Assembly (NCBI GenBank): GCA_914767715.1
Contig: OU612065.1
Coordinates: forward strand, 27,034,001-27,094,000
DNA: 60,000 bases
Direction: 5' to 3'
Origin: Membranipora membranacea
Taxonomy: Eukaryota > Bryozoa > Gymnolaemata > Cheilostomatida > Membraniporidae
Shown here: piece after piece, positions 43,346 through 58,100 of the stretch
Position numbering within the stretch: position 1 is the first letter of the stretch
Layout: every line of letters begins with the position of its first letter
Made by a program: the position numbers and the translations under genes
Notes under the pieces: model-generated
The model's database searches: none
Seen by the model: the letters and a program-made list of their open reading frames with translations, nothing else
What the model was told of the DNA's origin: nothing

Positions 43346-46200
43346 GAGAATAAATGTATAGTTTTGATTAACATTTGCTGAATAGGTAGATTGCCTAACT
43401 CATATCCTACATATATGACTGATAATAATGCGCCAGCAGTCCCCTTTTCTTCTCCTGATTTATTTTGTTAGCAACACTATTTAAATATCTAGAGCAAAAT
43501 AGTCCTAAAAGGTAAGTCAATTATGATGAAAAGCCTACTCCTCCTGGTTAATCAGATCTACTGTAAAAAATCACACTGCTAGAGAGCACACTGAATGATT
43601 TCTAGAGTGCATATGTTGTCTGACTATGATGTGTAGTGTACATCCATCAAGGAGTTAGATATCCAGATTCCATCAAGTTAGATATTCGTTTAATCCTGTT
43701 TTAGTTGCATTTGTAAACCCATGTTACCACTGTTGAATGAGTCCATTGCAATCAGCTTGCTTTGCGCTTGCTTGTGAGCCTACACAACATCAGAAACTCC
43801 AGTCAATGGCCAATTCAAGGAGAGTTTTATTTTTAGAAGCTTACACCTCTTTTTATATGTAAGCATCTTTGGAGAGAGGGAGAGAGTATTAAACAAACAA
43901 GTAAACTATGGCATTGAAATTAGTCAGTTACACTCACTACAATTGTTAAAATATAAAGTTCTAGTTACTTACCATGGTCTCAGTATTCTCCCTCTCCACT
44001 TACTTCCTTCTACTTCTCATCACCAATGTCCCTCTTCCATGAACTACAATAATTATTAATTGTAATGACTGTTTGACTCTTGCTCTCTTATACCAAGTTA
44101 AATGACTCACTGAGAGTTAAGTCAAATGGTGCAATAACACAACTCGATTCTTCTTAGTCTTGAGTTGAGTTGGTGCAACCTTTTCACTTTATTTATGACC
44201 ATCCATTTAGTATAAAGGTTCTTGCCAGCACCCTGGTGGTGCAATAACTATGAAATCAAACAAATACATGTTAATTAAGTTTTGGCGGGCTATTTATATT
44301 TCTCTGCTTCCTGCACTAAAGCTTTGAGTAAATTAGGCCAATCAAGAATAGTATCCAAAATTATTGGCAAGATGATTGGCCAACATAGATTCTGTTCTGA
44401 TTGGATGATATGTAGAAGGATTCCCATTACACCTTGTTGGGAAAACCTTAGTGATATGATTTTGCTCTCTTCTTCTGCTTTGCATTCTTCTTTACAGTTG
44501 CAGGTGGTCAATTGGTTATTGGTGAATAGCTAGAGATATAATAGCTAATAAATAAGCTGTGATTTGTTGGCTAGGGCTGTATCACCAAATATTACAATTT
44601 CGATTTTAAACAAGCCATTCAAACGAATAAAAGTATATCGGGATCATAAAATTATAGTTTCAGTATGGACAAGGCGTCATCATATCCATGGTCGCATAAA
44701 CTAGTATGAATGTTTTAAACGCTTATTGTAGATCAGCAGGCAAAAGAAACTACTTTTTGACAAAAGCAATAATCGACAGAATAGAATCTAAGATTTTCGT
44801 AACTAAGACTCCTCAGACTTCAATGGCAGGAGCAAATAATGTTATCTACATACATGCTAATACATGGAAATAATTTCCTGTACCATATTTTAAAAATACA
44901 TATATTTTGCTATGTGAAAAGCAATGCTAAAGTACTTGAAAATCCCTGCTTGAACCACTGAATGGCGAGGACTTCTTTTCTGAAAGTTTTAAGGGTTATC
45001 CCCCTCTCATGTCATTACCAGACAACTGATAAAATTACTCTGGTTTTTCACTGTATATTTGCAAAAATACACACCAACAACAAAATATACATAATTGCCT
45101 AGGCCCTAGAACGTACATTGTGTTTCATAATTCAAAATAAAAAAACAACTATACCTGAGCTTATCACAGCCGCCCCACATTTGGCTGGGTATATCATATC
45201 TATTTCTCAGGAATACAGAGACATCGGTGTTATCAGTGCTTGATGGTCACGCAACCTCTGTGAGTACCCTAAAATCTAGCTCTTCAAAAGTATGAAAGCT
45301 CAGACATCGGATCTCATATCATAGCCCCGTAATATTTTTTACTAAACTAAATATAAAATGGGACTGATGTGGTAAGGCCAGGTGACGCTATTGATCTCAT
45401 AAAGTGTAATGAGAGAGGACAGCCAAATCAACTTTTGATTTCTATCAATTGAAAGCTTTCACTCAGAAATGAAGATTGTTTATGTAAGGAGTTACCCTGT
45501 AACTGCTTGGTGCCAGCCAGGAGTGTGTCTCGGTTGGCCATGTCAAATTTGGTTTGCATTGCCCAGCTGAATGATGCATAATTACGTAAGTGTTGATCAG
45601 GTAGAGGTGATTTTCGTACATATAATTTGGGGATTTGAGATAATTTCACATATTTATTGTTCATACAGGTATAATAGTCAATAATCAATATTAAAAAAAG
45701 TATATAATCGCAGAAGAGCGTGTATTTATCGCGCTAGTACCGCAGGTTTAGAAAGAAAAGTCAGAAAAAACTAATTTGGACAATAAAGTACCTGGGTTTC
45801 ATTGATTGCAATTAGCTTCAGTAGTTATACATTGGTTCATGTGATGACATAAAAATAGTATAGTTTTTTTTCTGTAGATCTGTCTTCTGGTATTTACAAC
45901 GTTGAGATATGTACAGTTAGTGAGATAAAAAGACAGATCAAATTGGGCCGTTGTGACCGATGGACGTGTAGGTGTGATTTTAAAGCTATATATGGACTAC
46001 ACTGCAAAGCCGGTCCTTCACTACAGCGATGGAATATGAAACATTCCAGGTATTATACCCAATGTTTTGTTTCCTATTAGAGGCCCGAGTTTGCCAGCAA
46101 ACTCTTTGTAGTTCATGTTTGGCACATCATAGTGGCACTGAGACAAGCAACCATCTCTCCGCTGTTACAATTTTATTTGTTAATTTGGATAATCAGCGAC
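43346..46200. other. Intergenic stretch downstream of the FReD gene
   Basis: Unique sequence after the end of unit D. No exon or repeat is recognised with confidence. A 73-codon open frame at 44290-44511 (minus) has no recognisable features. Confidence 0.5.
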
Positions 46201-49200
46201 TCAAGGTGTAGGTTTCAGCAGCATTCTGGCACTTTTAAGCGATCGATGAGAGTGAATGTATGGCCAGATAATGCCTTCGTATCCATATAGTCCATCGTGT
46301 GTGGCTCTAAATAAACAACAACAAAAATCATCAATTATCAAGCAATAAAATTATCACAGTACTAATTAAATTAAATGGGGTAAGATTGAAGCAAGTGGAT
46401 TGAGGGCTCCAATATCTTTTCCTGTAAGACTAACGTGTTACAGCCTCAGTTTGAGATAATGAGACTATTTGAACGGGCTAGACTAATATTGTGACAACAA
46501 CAAAATTTACTTTAAAGTTGTCTCCCCACAATGCAGACGGAGACAACTTATTTATTGTTGTCAGCTATCACCAAAAACAGCATATCAAAACTCACCTGTC
46601 AAGATAGGCACCATTTAGATTAGATTCACAGTCATTGCCATACCACCAGCCTGAGGAAAACAACGCTGCACAATGGTCATACAGTTTCTTATCATTATCA
46701 CGATCCTTATCAGGGGTAGAAAACTCTATATTATTAAGAGAGCGTAGGGAATCCCCAGCATTTCCGCTGTAACCGCTGATGTGCATCTTGTAATTAGAAA
46801 ACTCATTGTCTATGCTGAAGCTGGAATATTCTGCCCAGTGTTTTCTTCCTGAGAATTCCTCTAATTCTACTCTCAACGTTGTTGGACCTGCAAAAAATGT
46901 CAAATTCAATGAGAAAATGTGACAGATTTGCATCAAAACTGGGCGTGTGAGTGCTGTCAATTCACACAAGGCTGAATGGTTCAGGCAGGGTGGGTGTTCC
47001 ATCCTTCCCGGTTCAGGTTATATGACTGGATTCTCATCATTATCTGGCTGTAGGTTTTTTGCTTTTTTTTATCAATTTCTCAATGAGCGTATTGAAAGTC
47101 AAATTCCCAGGACCGTACAAAAACGAATAAATATCTGTCAACCTGCCATCAATTTAATATAATGACAATCAGAAGTACCCATCCTGGTGCTAAAATGAAA
47201 ACATGGAGGCGTTCTTTATATTTGTTGATATTAATAAACTTGAACTTGCAACTTGCAATTTGCATAAAAAACATGTAAATGATTATTTACATATAGCTTC
47301 TATGGCTTTTTTCACACTCCCTGTCAGAAAGAACCAGAAATCAGAATAAACTGGATTGATTGAGAGCGTTGACCCCCAAATTCCTGACGTCACTTGTACA
47401 TCGCAGTTCACCTATTTTCTTCCCTTCAATTCGCATGAAATGAACCGGATAAAATTTGACAATACCTGCTGATGTGATTCTATGGATGAACTCGTTACCA
47501 AGCCAGAACTCGGACTGGAGCTTGCCAAATCCTTTCTTGTATTCGTGCCATTTTCTGTTGAATGTTTCTGTGCCGTCATATCGATTTTGAATGACAACCC
47601 AGCCTGTAAAAACATGACAATATGAGAGTTAACAACAGGGAAGTCAATGGAATACTCTGTTTTCTGTATTAGGAAAAAAAAACAATTTTGAAACAAAAGA
47701 GTAATATTATTACTCATTTATTGGGAAAATAATGTGCATCATGAGACATGAAAAATATACAGGATATAAAATGTATCATCCTGAGCAAATGCTTTCAAGG
47801 TCTTCCTCGAGGGCTGATTAAAACATAATTTTGTGTTTTTGGTGTGTCAATTTTTGGTTTTGCAAGGGTGACAATCAGTGACCTCAACAACAAAGTGAAT
47901 GTTTCTTGGGCGGACAATCCCATGTGACCCAGGCGTTGGCTAACAGGGGCTAGAGGGCTATATCCAAACAAAAACACTAATGTATAAATTCCATTTATCT
48001 AATGTTGAGATGAGCAGAAAAACTGAAGTAGATGCATAGTAAAGTGCTGCTGAGCTGTAATAATTTGATTTCTATTGATTGCTAACAGGGGATTATTGAT
48101 AGAAACCATGCCTATGCCTTGATCTTTTCACATGTAGCTGATAAATCTCCCCCACATGCTGCCAACGTTATAATTCACACTTTATATATGACAAACACAT
48201 ACTTCTTCCCACAATATCAATTGTCTTGCGTATATAGTTAGATTACAGTCTATTAATTTTGAGAAGTGGGCCAAGAACGGAATCAAAAACAAACTCAAAC
48301 ATCATTTCAACTCATACCTTTGTGACGTTAGACATTTTCTTAGCTTGATTGTCTCTAGCTATAAAAAAACTTATGCCAACAGAAATTAAGATTATTGTGT
48401 TTGATGTCCGAACCCCTCTAAGGCATCTTCTATCAAACAATGAACCCGGAACTCTTAGACAACACATGGCAGCATAATGCTCATACAAGTATTTAATTTC
48501 CCACCCAGGCAAGGCCAAATCAAGATGCACCTATTGCTTTATTATGATAAAATAATGATGCATCCATCTGTAAGGGGTAATCCTAACGGCAGCCTGAGAA
48601 ACAGCAGCTATCAAACAAGGGCAGCGAGCATTGTGCATCAAGAGTTATCAGGTTCAATAAATGTAAACTAGCTGTTAATAGTTTGATCATTTGATGTACT
48701 CCCAGATTACGCAGTGTGAATTTTTTGGTGCATCTTAATCATGATGAACCAGACACGGATACAGTTACAATGAAATCAAAAGCCAGACATGTTAAACTTT
48801 AGATGACGTTTTCGTAAGATAAGGTTTAGCAATAGCATGAAGTGGTACAAAATCGCTGCCTCAGGATGTTATATTCCCATGACTCATCATTTCAACAGCT
48901 TGGATTTCATAAAGGTTTCCATTTTGCTGACGCTATGCTGACGCTGGTAGATACAATAACAACATCTCACTTCCTTGTTATAGCAATCATGCAATGAGTA
49001 AAGTGATGAAATCAGAAAACTCCTATAATGGAACAGTCCACCCAGACAACACAGCAATGTCTAATGAGATCGTGCCATTTTTTACCCCTGAAAATTTTGA
49101 GGAGTGTGATGCATTTTTGTTCCTGTTTCATTACCGTACAGTAGTATATCGGTGAACTGTAATAGGCTGTTTTTGTGTTAGCATTATAAAGGCTCAGGCT

Positions 49201-52200
49201 TCAAACTAGTCTGAGTGCTCAGACTCTGATACTAGTCTAACAGCTCAGCCATCGAACTAGTCTGAAATCTCAGACTTCACTTCTAGTCTGACAGCTCAGA
49301 CTTCGATACTGAATGTAACCTCAGAGCTGCCTCTGTAGTAGATAATGTGGTATATTGAATTTCTTCGGGACATATTTGCTCTTTGTACATCAAGGGAGCC
49401 AACTTACCTGCGTTATTAAGCGGCTCACAGAGAACATTGAAGGAGGAGTGATTGGCTCTGGGCTGAATAGTCATCTGATATGTGCCCGCAAACCTCATAC
49501 CTCCCGCTCTGTAGATCTCATCGCAGTCTGAAATTTTTAAAAAGTTTATTTATTATTCAATACTAAATTGGCAATAAATCATGTATGTAATTTGTTTAGG
49601 CTAAGAGATTGAGGTGCCAAAAAGTGCATCCTTGATGTGATTTTAATCACGCCAAATTGCAAAATTTGGCAAAAAGTTTTAAAAAAAAACGAAGAGATTT
49701 TATCAGTTCAAATATATGAACAAAGAACATGTTAAAAAATCAATTTGCGTGATGTATGGGGATTCTGCCAAAGTTTCCAATTCATCCTAAAACAAGTTCC
49801 TCATACTTAAAAACTGGAATGCGTAGAAAATTAATCATTTAGCAGTTTCTGTTTATTTTCCCAAAGCATTACTCATTGAATATTTAAAAGCTCAATCATC
49901 AACTCAATAGCCTACTTGGAGCCAGGTGTATTATAACACAAGTATGAAACGATGCAAACAAAATAAACGGAGTAGGAACTAGGTATAGGAATAAACATCT
50001 GGAGTTAATCATGATCTAAGAGTGCGTAATAACCACATAATACAAGGACAACAAGTCAATGGTTCAAACATTGAACCTTCTCTATGATAGTACATTGGTA
50101 CAGGTTTTATAACATTATAACCGGAGACTATAGATAATATATCTAGAGTCTCTGTTATAACTCTTATCGTACACACCATCCTGTATAAATTAAAAACCTG
50201 TGCTCTGGTAATGCACTGCACTCAGCTGATGGTGTTTTTACTGAGCAGATATTTTTAGCTAATTTTGCTCACATGATAAAAATTCCCATGAAACCAATTT
50301 AGTTCCATTAGAGGATTTGACCAACTTGTGCTGGTTCATCCATTTCGATCTGACGATCATCACTGCCCGCCCTTAGTACACCAGTCAATGGAACCTGGAT
50401 CTCAAGGCACTACACAGGGCCGTAGTTTAGAAAAAATGGTAGGGGAGGCAAAAGTTCGAGGCAAGTCCAAAGCATCAGCAGCAAGCTCCTCCCTGAGCAA
50501 TGTAAGGCATATATAAAGTAAATTGAAATTCCAGAGGAGCTGATTCTGACATTGAATATTCAATTATAGCATCTTTAGGCGATTCTATTCAACATTTTTG
50601 GGGAGGCAGAGCGTCCCTGCCTCCCCTAGCACTACGGGCCTGCTAGATCAGACCAATGATGATGCAATGTTTACGGCTGACCTTTTAAAACAGAAGGTAG
50701 AGTGTGTTTATTTTTGTTACGTATTATATTATCCTAGATCTGGAGAAAATTGTGCCCACTCACTTCAAACTTCAAACAATTTTGTTCTCAAAGTTGCATC
50801 ATAGAAATGCCTGGCGAAATCTAAAACAAGTTGGATATTTGTTTCTTCTTCTTTGACATGATTGTTTAGGGAAAAAAGACAACTTGTTGACAGACAAATT
50901 ACATCTTACGCCCACTTCAAGTATTGACCAATATAAATGGGCATAGCTGAGCACTTACAACAAAGTAGGTTAACCCATACAAAGAACACAATGACGTCAT
51001 TAATGTTTTTTTATGATATGGATTAATCCCACATTACATCTTTTGAATTTTGTTTGTCTTTCCCTGGCCGGGGGGGGGGGGGGCGACGGGTGAGGGGCAA
51101 AAGTCTAGAGGGGTTTCAATTAGTCGTGTATATTTTCCTTCACAAAATTGTCTTTCATGAAAATAATCACCCTGTAAATGGGATTGTACAGTGAGTGATT
51201 TATTCCACGTACATCACAGTAGGTGAAATGACTGACATCCCAGATTGCAACATTATTAATCATCAGGTCTCAAATAACATGTGATAAGAGTATTACCCTC
51301 AGCTCAGAGGTTCAAATCAAAATTGGGGTCTGAAATTAGAGATAAATTTAATAAACGAAAAATGCTGGTTTTGACTTCAGGTCAATGATGTTGTTTATCT
51401 TCTAGCTTATTCCACCTCACACTTATAGTTAGTCATCAACTGAAATTATTTTGAGGTTTATTGGTCAGGACAATGCTTTGTTGTTTACTGGAACATCCAA
51501 GACTCTCTATTTCTCTGGTTGTGTGGTACCAAACAAATTTGAGGAATGCATTTAAAAAGGGAAAGTTAGGTGTGAATCCATCAATCAATTTCACACATTG
51601 CTGCTATTACAAAAGGGTTATTCATAGCTACATAAGTATGCAGACAGTGGAAGTGTTATGTTTTCAATGAATCCTGAAAAACCACAAAAAGCCAGAGGTG
51701 GTTCTGGTGTTAGGTCAAGTGCGATGATGGCGACAAAACGACGAAGGTTAAATCACTTGTCAGCCCTAACAGCTTGTGCTGAATGTTAAGGGTTAGTCAA
51801 GAGAGGGATTTTCGATAGAAGGATAGGCGATCAAAACATTGAAAATTTTGATGATTCGATGTTTTCATCGAACTTTCATCACCCTGGAGATAAGACATCT
51901 CATATGTTTGGTGAGAGGTCTGCTGAGGTTATGAGAAAAGGGAGGATTGCAATCACCTAAACATTTGCATATTCTTTTTGAGTTAAACTCCTCAAATAAC
52001 TTGGATGGAATTTGATGAATGATCGCCCTAATTACGTGTGTGTGTATAGCAAACATTTTATTCAGGATGTTTAAAATATGCTGTATACCAAATTTGATTG
52101 TCAATCCTTTTGATGGAAATTTTGCCTTGTAGGCTCTATTCTATTTCCTGAGTTATCGCAGTGAAAATAATATTTATGTCGACAACAGTCCCTGATGAAT

Positions 52201-52702
52201 AGCATAAGAAGCCGAACATTTTGTTAAGATAAAAGGACAACATTGTAGCCTTACCTCTAGCGATGCCTGTATGAGTCTGCCGTTCTTCAGGTAGGATGGA
52301 TCCATTCTCGCCTCTTTGCAGTGTGAGGTTCTCCACAGATTTCAAAGCTCTGTTGAGGAGTTGTCTCTGCTCCGTCAGGTTTGCCCTTATATCTGAGAAC
52401 TGTTCGCCCTGACTTGTCTGTTGCTGTCGTAGCTGCGTTAACTCATCCTGCAGAGACAGCACCTTGTCCGTCAGCTTCTGTACTTTGGCAGCATATTTCT
52501 GTACTTCTCTGCGCACAACATGACGGCAGCGATCTTTACGCCCGACTTTTAAAGTTTTCAGAGGTGGGATGATAGCAAGCGGTGCGTCTCCGCTGGAAAG
52601 TTGTACACTCGGTAACAGCTCTGTCTCTACCTCTGATGATATGGTTGCGGCTCCAGCGGCACAAAATAATACGCAGATCGAGAGAAAAGCTGATGTATCC
52701 AT
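46201..52702 (-). CDS. Secreted coiled-coil fibrinogen-related protein (FReD)
   Basis: Five exons (52255-52702, 49408-49527, 47466-47603, 46596-46887, 46201-46306), all GT-AG, join into 367 codons plus TGA. Residues 1-19 are a signal peptide (MDTSAFLSICVLFCAAGAA), about 62-128 form a coiled coil, and 150-367 a complete fibrinogen C-terminal domain of the usual length. It opens DCDEIYRAGG and contains GGWVVIQNRYDG, WLGNEFIHRIT, the calcium-site DKDRDND, HCAALFSSGWWYG and SNLNGAYL. It ends in a SLKSARMLLKP segment. No collagen or Ig domain is present, so the architecture is angiopoietin-like/FREP-like rather than ficolin-like. Such proteins are secreted, often oligomeric, and frequently bind glycans in innate immunity. 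Function here is inference. The ATG has a strong context (AAAACATGG). Confidence 0.93.
49190..49316. repeat. Minisatellite in a FReD intron
   Basis: About five imperfect copies of a 25-28-bp unit built on CTCAGACTTCGA and ACTAGTCTGA, each with internal dyad symmetry. It lies about 90 bp beyond the donor of exon 2. Confidence 0.8.
49528..52254. other. Large first intron of the FReD gene
   Basis: About 2.7 kb without exons. It holds a possible hAT-like MITE (50415-50642) and a poly-G run (51070-51082). Confidence 0.6.
50415..50642. mobile_element. Possible hAT-like MITE in the FReD intron
   Basis: Ends CAGGGCCGTAGT and ACTACGGGCCTG form 12-bp inverted repeats with one mismatch, and GGGGAGGCA recurs inside both arms. 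No 8-bp target duplication is visible, so the call is tentative. Confidence 0.4.
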
Positions 52703-54133
52703 GTTTTGTAGCAGGTAGCTGTTGCTGGGTAGAATCTCAGTTTGTTACAATGTTGTTTTGTTGGGAGGATGGTCACTTGTACAAGTCAAATATGTAAGAA
52801 GTGAATGTGAAGCTTCAGTTGAAGTGATATGTACACAAGTTAATCCACTGTGATGTATTGATCTTATGCTTGTTTGAATGTTGATAGAGAGTTAGTCAAA
52901 TTACAGTCAGCAAACAGAAACTCAATGCAATGCTTGTTACGTTAAACAGACACCAGTTTTAAATCCCTCATAAATACTCAATTTCGCATCAACCAATCAA
53001 TAGCCCTCACCGCTCTTTATTTCCTGGGAATCCCACAATCCAGATGTCAAGTGTTCGTGATGAAAAATTATAATTGGTTTTTGTATAATCCATTGTTCCA
53101 CATGATGTGACACACGTGAATCATAGGACTGATGAGGAAATTCTGTTACAATACATAGAATTGTAAAAATACCCAAACATCATGTTTTCTATGTCCTGTC
53201 CTGTGACCTATGATTTATAAAATTTTAAAATAGCATACATCGGATGAAGCCTAATAGGCAGGTTTCATCAGGTTTCAGAATCCAATAATGCTTAGAGCAA
53301 TTATAATAAAGTCACTTCAAGTGCAAGGACGCTGTCTACGTCCTTGTTCATACATCAAATTTTCACCATCAAATTTTCACCATCAAATTATCTAAAACTT
53401 GACACATGACAGCCTAGGTAAAGGTTTTCAATGGTGGAACCCAAAGGTTAAATTTGGTTTTGATTCTTTGGTGGTGCTTAACTATCCGTGATTTCTATTG
53501 TGTCGTAAGCTTGGGACTTAAAATAAAAGTGCTTTCGGTATTAGCTCAGAAGATTCGCGGATATTTATTAGGGTGCAAGTTTAAACAAGGTGACTGAATG
53601 TGCTCTCAACTATCGATAGCTGGGTCATGAATTAAGAGCTCTGTATGGAAGTTCAGCCTAGGATATAACATTAATTCGGTGAGGATGTTGAAGGATTGAG
53701 GAAGCAGAGAAGGGGAACAAAAGATAGCTAGGGCGATTATTGGCACCACAGGAAATCATGTCAGGGAAAAACAACTCCGTATATGGATAAAACTCAGCAT
53801 ACCCATGATGGTCATACCATTTGTTTTTACTCAAGGTACTTATCATTTTTCACAGGATGAGGTAATAAAGCATTTGGGTAAATGATTCAAGAACGGATTA
53901 CAGATGATGAATCAAAGTAAGTTGTCTGCATCAGAAGAAGACAAAAGATTGGTTAATAATCTCATGGCTATCTCTAGGCTATCTCTTACGATTGGATCCT
54001 GCAAAAAAAACTGTGTTGGATCTATTGTTACTGTCAGTATTCACTGCATTTCCATGGATCGACCCATTTTTTTTTCTGGGATCTTCGAGCCATTGAAACA
54101 CCTGCCCGTTAGCACTGAGCTGTATGGTCTACG

Positions 54134-54215
54134 GAGGGCTGGCGTGGCTGGGCGGTTATCAAATTTGTTTAGAGCCCGAGAGACCTGAGTTCAATATCTG
54201 TAGGTGGCTATTGAT
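54134..54215 (+). repeat. tRNA-like SINE head (candidate)
   Basis: GGCGTGGCTGGGCGGTTA resembles a tRNA-Ser/Leu-type A box and GAGTTCAATATC a decayed B box about 45 bp later. No tail was defined. Confidence 0.35.
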
Positions 54216-54699
54216 GTTTTTTTCTCAGCTCTATCAGTCATTACCAAGTCAAAGCTGAATAATGCTGAGCGTGATTGTTTACATATCTGAGCTGAGCCTA
54301 ATTGTTTTAAGATGTAGTATAGCTGAGTAAAGATAATCCTGCTAACATTGCAATCATATGCTGAATACAATGAGGTGTAAATGTAGATGTCAACTTTATC
54401 ATCTACTTGAGTGAAAGCAAAACATTGAAACCGCAGTGCAAGAAAAAACTTGGTTACTTGAGTAACTGTTTCATCTTTGGAATTGTATGCCATCGAAACA
54501 TGGCAGGACAACTCAAGTATACATTGGCTAATGATAAACAAAGCTTTAATCATGACAGCTGATTAAAAAGGAATGATGCCAAAGTTAGAGGATTATATTG
54601 AATAAGATTCTTCAATTGCTCCATATGTCTACTACCTCTCATACATCCATAATGATCACGAAATAATAAAAGTGAATAATTCAAGTAGTTCAATATAAT

Positions 54700-55110
54700 A
54701 TCACACAAAGAGAGGTCTATTACTTTATACCACTGTCATATTGATCTTTAGGAGCAATATCCTTCCTGCGCTTCCGCAATGCAAGATTGCTGGCATTTGA
54801 AATACTCTGAATCAAAATAACAAAAGCAAGAAAGGCCATCATGTGGCATACATGGCATGTTTGCACGCGGAGCTCACTGCAGTTCATGATATTATTATAC
54901 AAATTTATGTCCGTGTAGGTTTTCAGTATCGATCACCTTGAAACCATGACAGCGAAGGGAAGCTCTATTACTTTCGAGTGGTTCATTTGAATGCAATCCA
55001 AGTAACTGCATCTAGGTCAAAATATTATCAGCAAGAAGATGCATCATACAGCAAAGATCATGACATGTATGCACGTGGAGCAAACTGCAGTTCATGATTA
55101 ATCATTTATA
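54700..55110. repeat. Diverged local tandem duplication
   Basis: Two segments offset by about 220-250 bp share CTATTACTTT near the start, and GCACGCGGAGCTCACTGCAG versus GCACGTGGAGCAAACTGCAG followed by TTCATGAT near the end. The middle parts have diverged. Confidence 0.5.
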
Positions 55111-58100
55111 TCACGTCAATGCAGCTAGTCCGTATTAGTTACATGATAGTGAGACAGCAAGGAAAAGATTTGTTGAAGTTTAATTGTGTGTTACCTGTCA
55201 GCAGCCAACAACGAATCACCCTAGCATGCAGCGATGAATTAGTTGAACCAGGTTAAGTATTTTGAATGTTAGGTTTTGAGGTTTTGATTCCAGTAGTAAC
55301 TATTCTGTCCATAAAAAGTATAACCGAAGGTAGGACAACTCTTCGCAATTCACAATTGATTCAGTAACACACTTTGTGCACATTTGGGGGCAAAAACAAC
55401 CAATATGTGTCAACGACCGATTGTGTCCCAGGGTGATTGTTAAGTCCCATGAACTAACTCTCTCTGTGCCAAACAAAAGGCAAACTCTTCAAATAGTAAC
55501 CAAAGAGTCTGTGTGTAATGTAAGGCAAATGTTGGTGGCAAGGGTGCAATCACAATTAAGCATGCATCAACCCCATGGAGGGTAGTTCCTGCTGATTACT
55601 GCCCTAAAAGCTGAAACTACTCAGCTGACCTTGAGGTAATTGGTTACGTAGTGAAATCATGTGATACACCTAGTTATCTCATATCACTTTGTTTGGGATT
55701 TCATAAGTAAGCTATTTAGACATCATTGCCAGGGAAGGAAAAAACAAGAGAATTGGCCCAAATAGCTACTATTGAATCTAGTTGAGATGTTCATATGGAG
55801 ATGCAGAGGCTTGGAACATAATGGAGTTACCTTCCCTCATTGCTGTTGGCCAAATATGAGAATAATATTAGCCATAGCAATGTAGCAAATATTCATCAAA
55901 TGATTAGCGATACCATAAGTGCTTCATGACAATTTGATTAGAAATCGTTGTGTATTGGTATGAGGACCTCTTCTACACATTTCTAGTGTGCCACTTGTAT
56001 CATTGGTGCTACGCAGAGTTTAACCAAACGAGCGACAGCACAGCTCGATATACACGCACAGATATATGACATAGAGAAAATAATGAAAGATTAGATGCGT
56101 CGGCAGCATTTAATGTTGTGTATTATAGAGTAAAACTGTTTTACATAGGTTGTTATTGATCGCAATTTTGAGCTCATGTGTTATATTGATTTGAGTTGAA
56201 GTTAAAGGCGGAGAAGGAGAGATGGATTTCTCTGACAATATTTAGTTTGTCGGGCTCTTTTGCGGCAGGTGAGATTGGTGAGCACTAATATAGGATTAAT
56301 CTATATCTTGACTTGCGCCTGACAGATATCATCCCACTTGAAGTTGTCTTTATTAGAGTGTGTGTCTACTTGGATTAACAGACCTCAGCATCTTATACCT
56401 CATGTGGATATGTTATTAGAAGAAATATAATTGCATTCATCTCAGGTAAGATGAAATTACGATTGTGACTTCAGATCAGAAAAAGATAAACTTTTAGTTG
56501 AGCAAGATTAAAAAAAAACTATAATGGTTTTGTAACTATTTCGGCCAGATACGTTGTGTTGTTTTTGCCACTATTTGTGCAAAACACATGCATAATACAG
56601 AATTTATTGAAAATCATATCTGATCTAGCATCATTTTTGATCAGGCTAAGAATTCAAGTTTAGAGTTGGGCTTTTTTCGTTTCATGGCAACATCACTCAT
56701 GGCAACTGTTATACAAAAAAACAGGCGATGATGACCGTACCTACTGCAAATGTTTTTCAGACTTTTCACATCTGGAACAGGTTTAAAAGAAATTCCCAGA
56801 CTGGTTATTACATAACAGTAAACACCTTTCTCAAAATTCCAACAGTAAGACGGTTTACACCAAACTTAAGTGTGAGACGGTATATAGTATAACCAGCATT
56901 AAACCTAGGAGGTCATTAGCAATTAATAAGAATGTGAATTTAAGTCGAATGTGGGTGCAATTAAGAATTGTTGATACACAAAAGTTATTTCTAAATTCGC
57001 TTTGATGGAATATTACCTAAATTTTCAAAGCTGAGTCTGACAGTAATCTAAGTTAGGGAGAAGAAATTGCACGAATTGGTTTGCCAATCAGCGCAGCATT
57101 ATTCGAAGTTTTGACATATTCGGTGCATTTAGAAGAGCAGAGAAGCTGATTAATTGAATGTGATGAGCTTCCCAAGGCACTGGCTCACTCAAGGTATATT
57201 TATCCTTATTAGAATGTTTGCTGTTGAAAAGTGATATGCTGAGATATATTGGCCTTTACGCACTAGAGGCCTGACAGCAGCGTTCTATCCTCCGCAAATT
57301 ATAACTTTGCTGCACATGCTGCCTGCTGTATAGATTCAAAAACTTTCTATAATTAGTTAGACTTATATAAATTATTATGAATGAGTAGAGAGATAATGTA
57401 AATCACTGAATATTTAATGTAGAGTTCCTTTAATTACATAAAACCATTCGCTAATGCTGACTTGAGGCAGTAATTTAATAGCTAAGGACTAGCTGCTGTG
57501 TAACTCATGACTGGGAGTGGTTCTCTGTCTGCAAAACTTTCCTAGAGGTATGAATTAGTCTTAGACTTATCCTATATTCCATATTCTAATTATATATTAG
57601 GGCTAAGCTTGCCTGGATCAAGAACAGAATACTGCAGTATCTTTTGCAGAACTACTGTTGCTATAACCTAACAGCAAGAGTTTTGATTAAAACGGTCTTA
57701 ATGGCAAACTTATCCCTTATAACATGGTTGAGTTAGCTCTACTTAATTGGGAGTCAGAGCAACAGAATAATGTGAGCGGGTATCCAGTTTCATCAGGGGA
57801 ATGATAACAAGTGACTAGATGGACCTGATTGTTTTGGGAATTCCAGGTTACAGTTGCATTGTGGGAATGTTGTTAACTTAATTGTATTGTATTACATTCT
57901 GCCATACTCAATATATATGTATACAAGATGATATCGAATGTATGTAAGTGTGGGTTAAAAAACTGGTAGCTGCAAAAATAAAAAATACATAACTAAAAGG
58001 ACATACTGCAGTTAGGTACGGTTACGTATGATACCCAAGACCATTATCATGATAGGTCATAAAATAGTTAAACAAAACTGTTAGACCTCTTTGTGGTTCT

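Noticed and set aside
44290-44511. 73-codon minus-strand frame
   Set aside because: No family features, splice signals or duplicate copy support it.
53904-54188. 94-codon plus-strand frame
   Set aside because: Its end overlaps a tRNA-like SINE head and nothing in it is recognisable.
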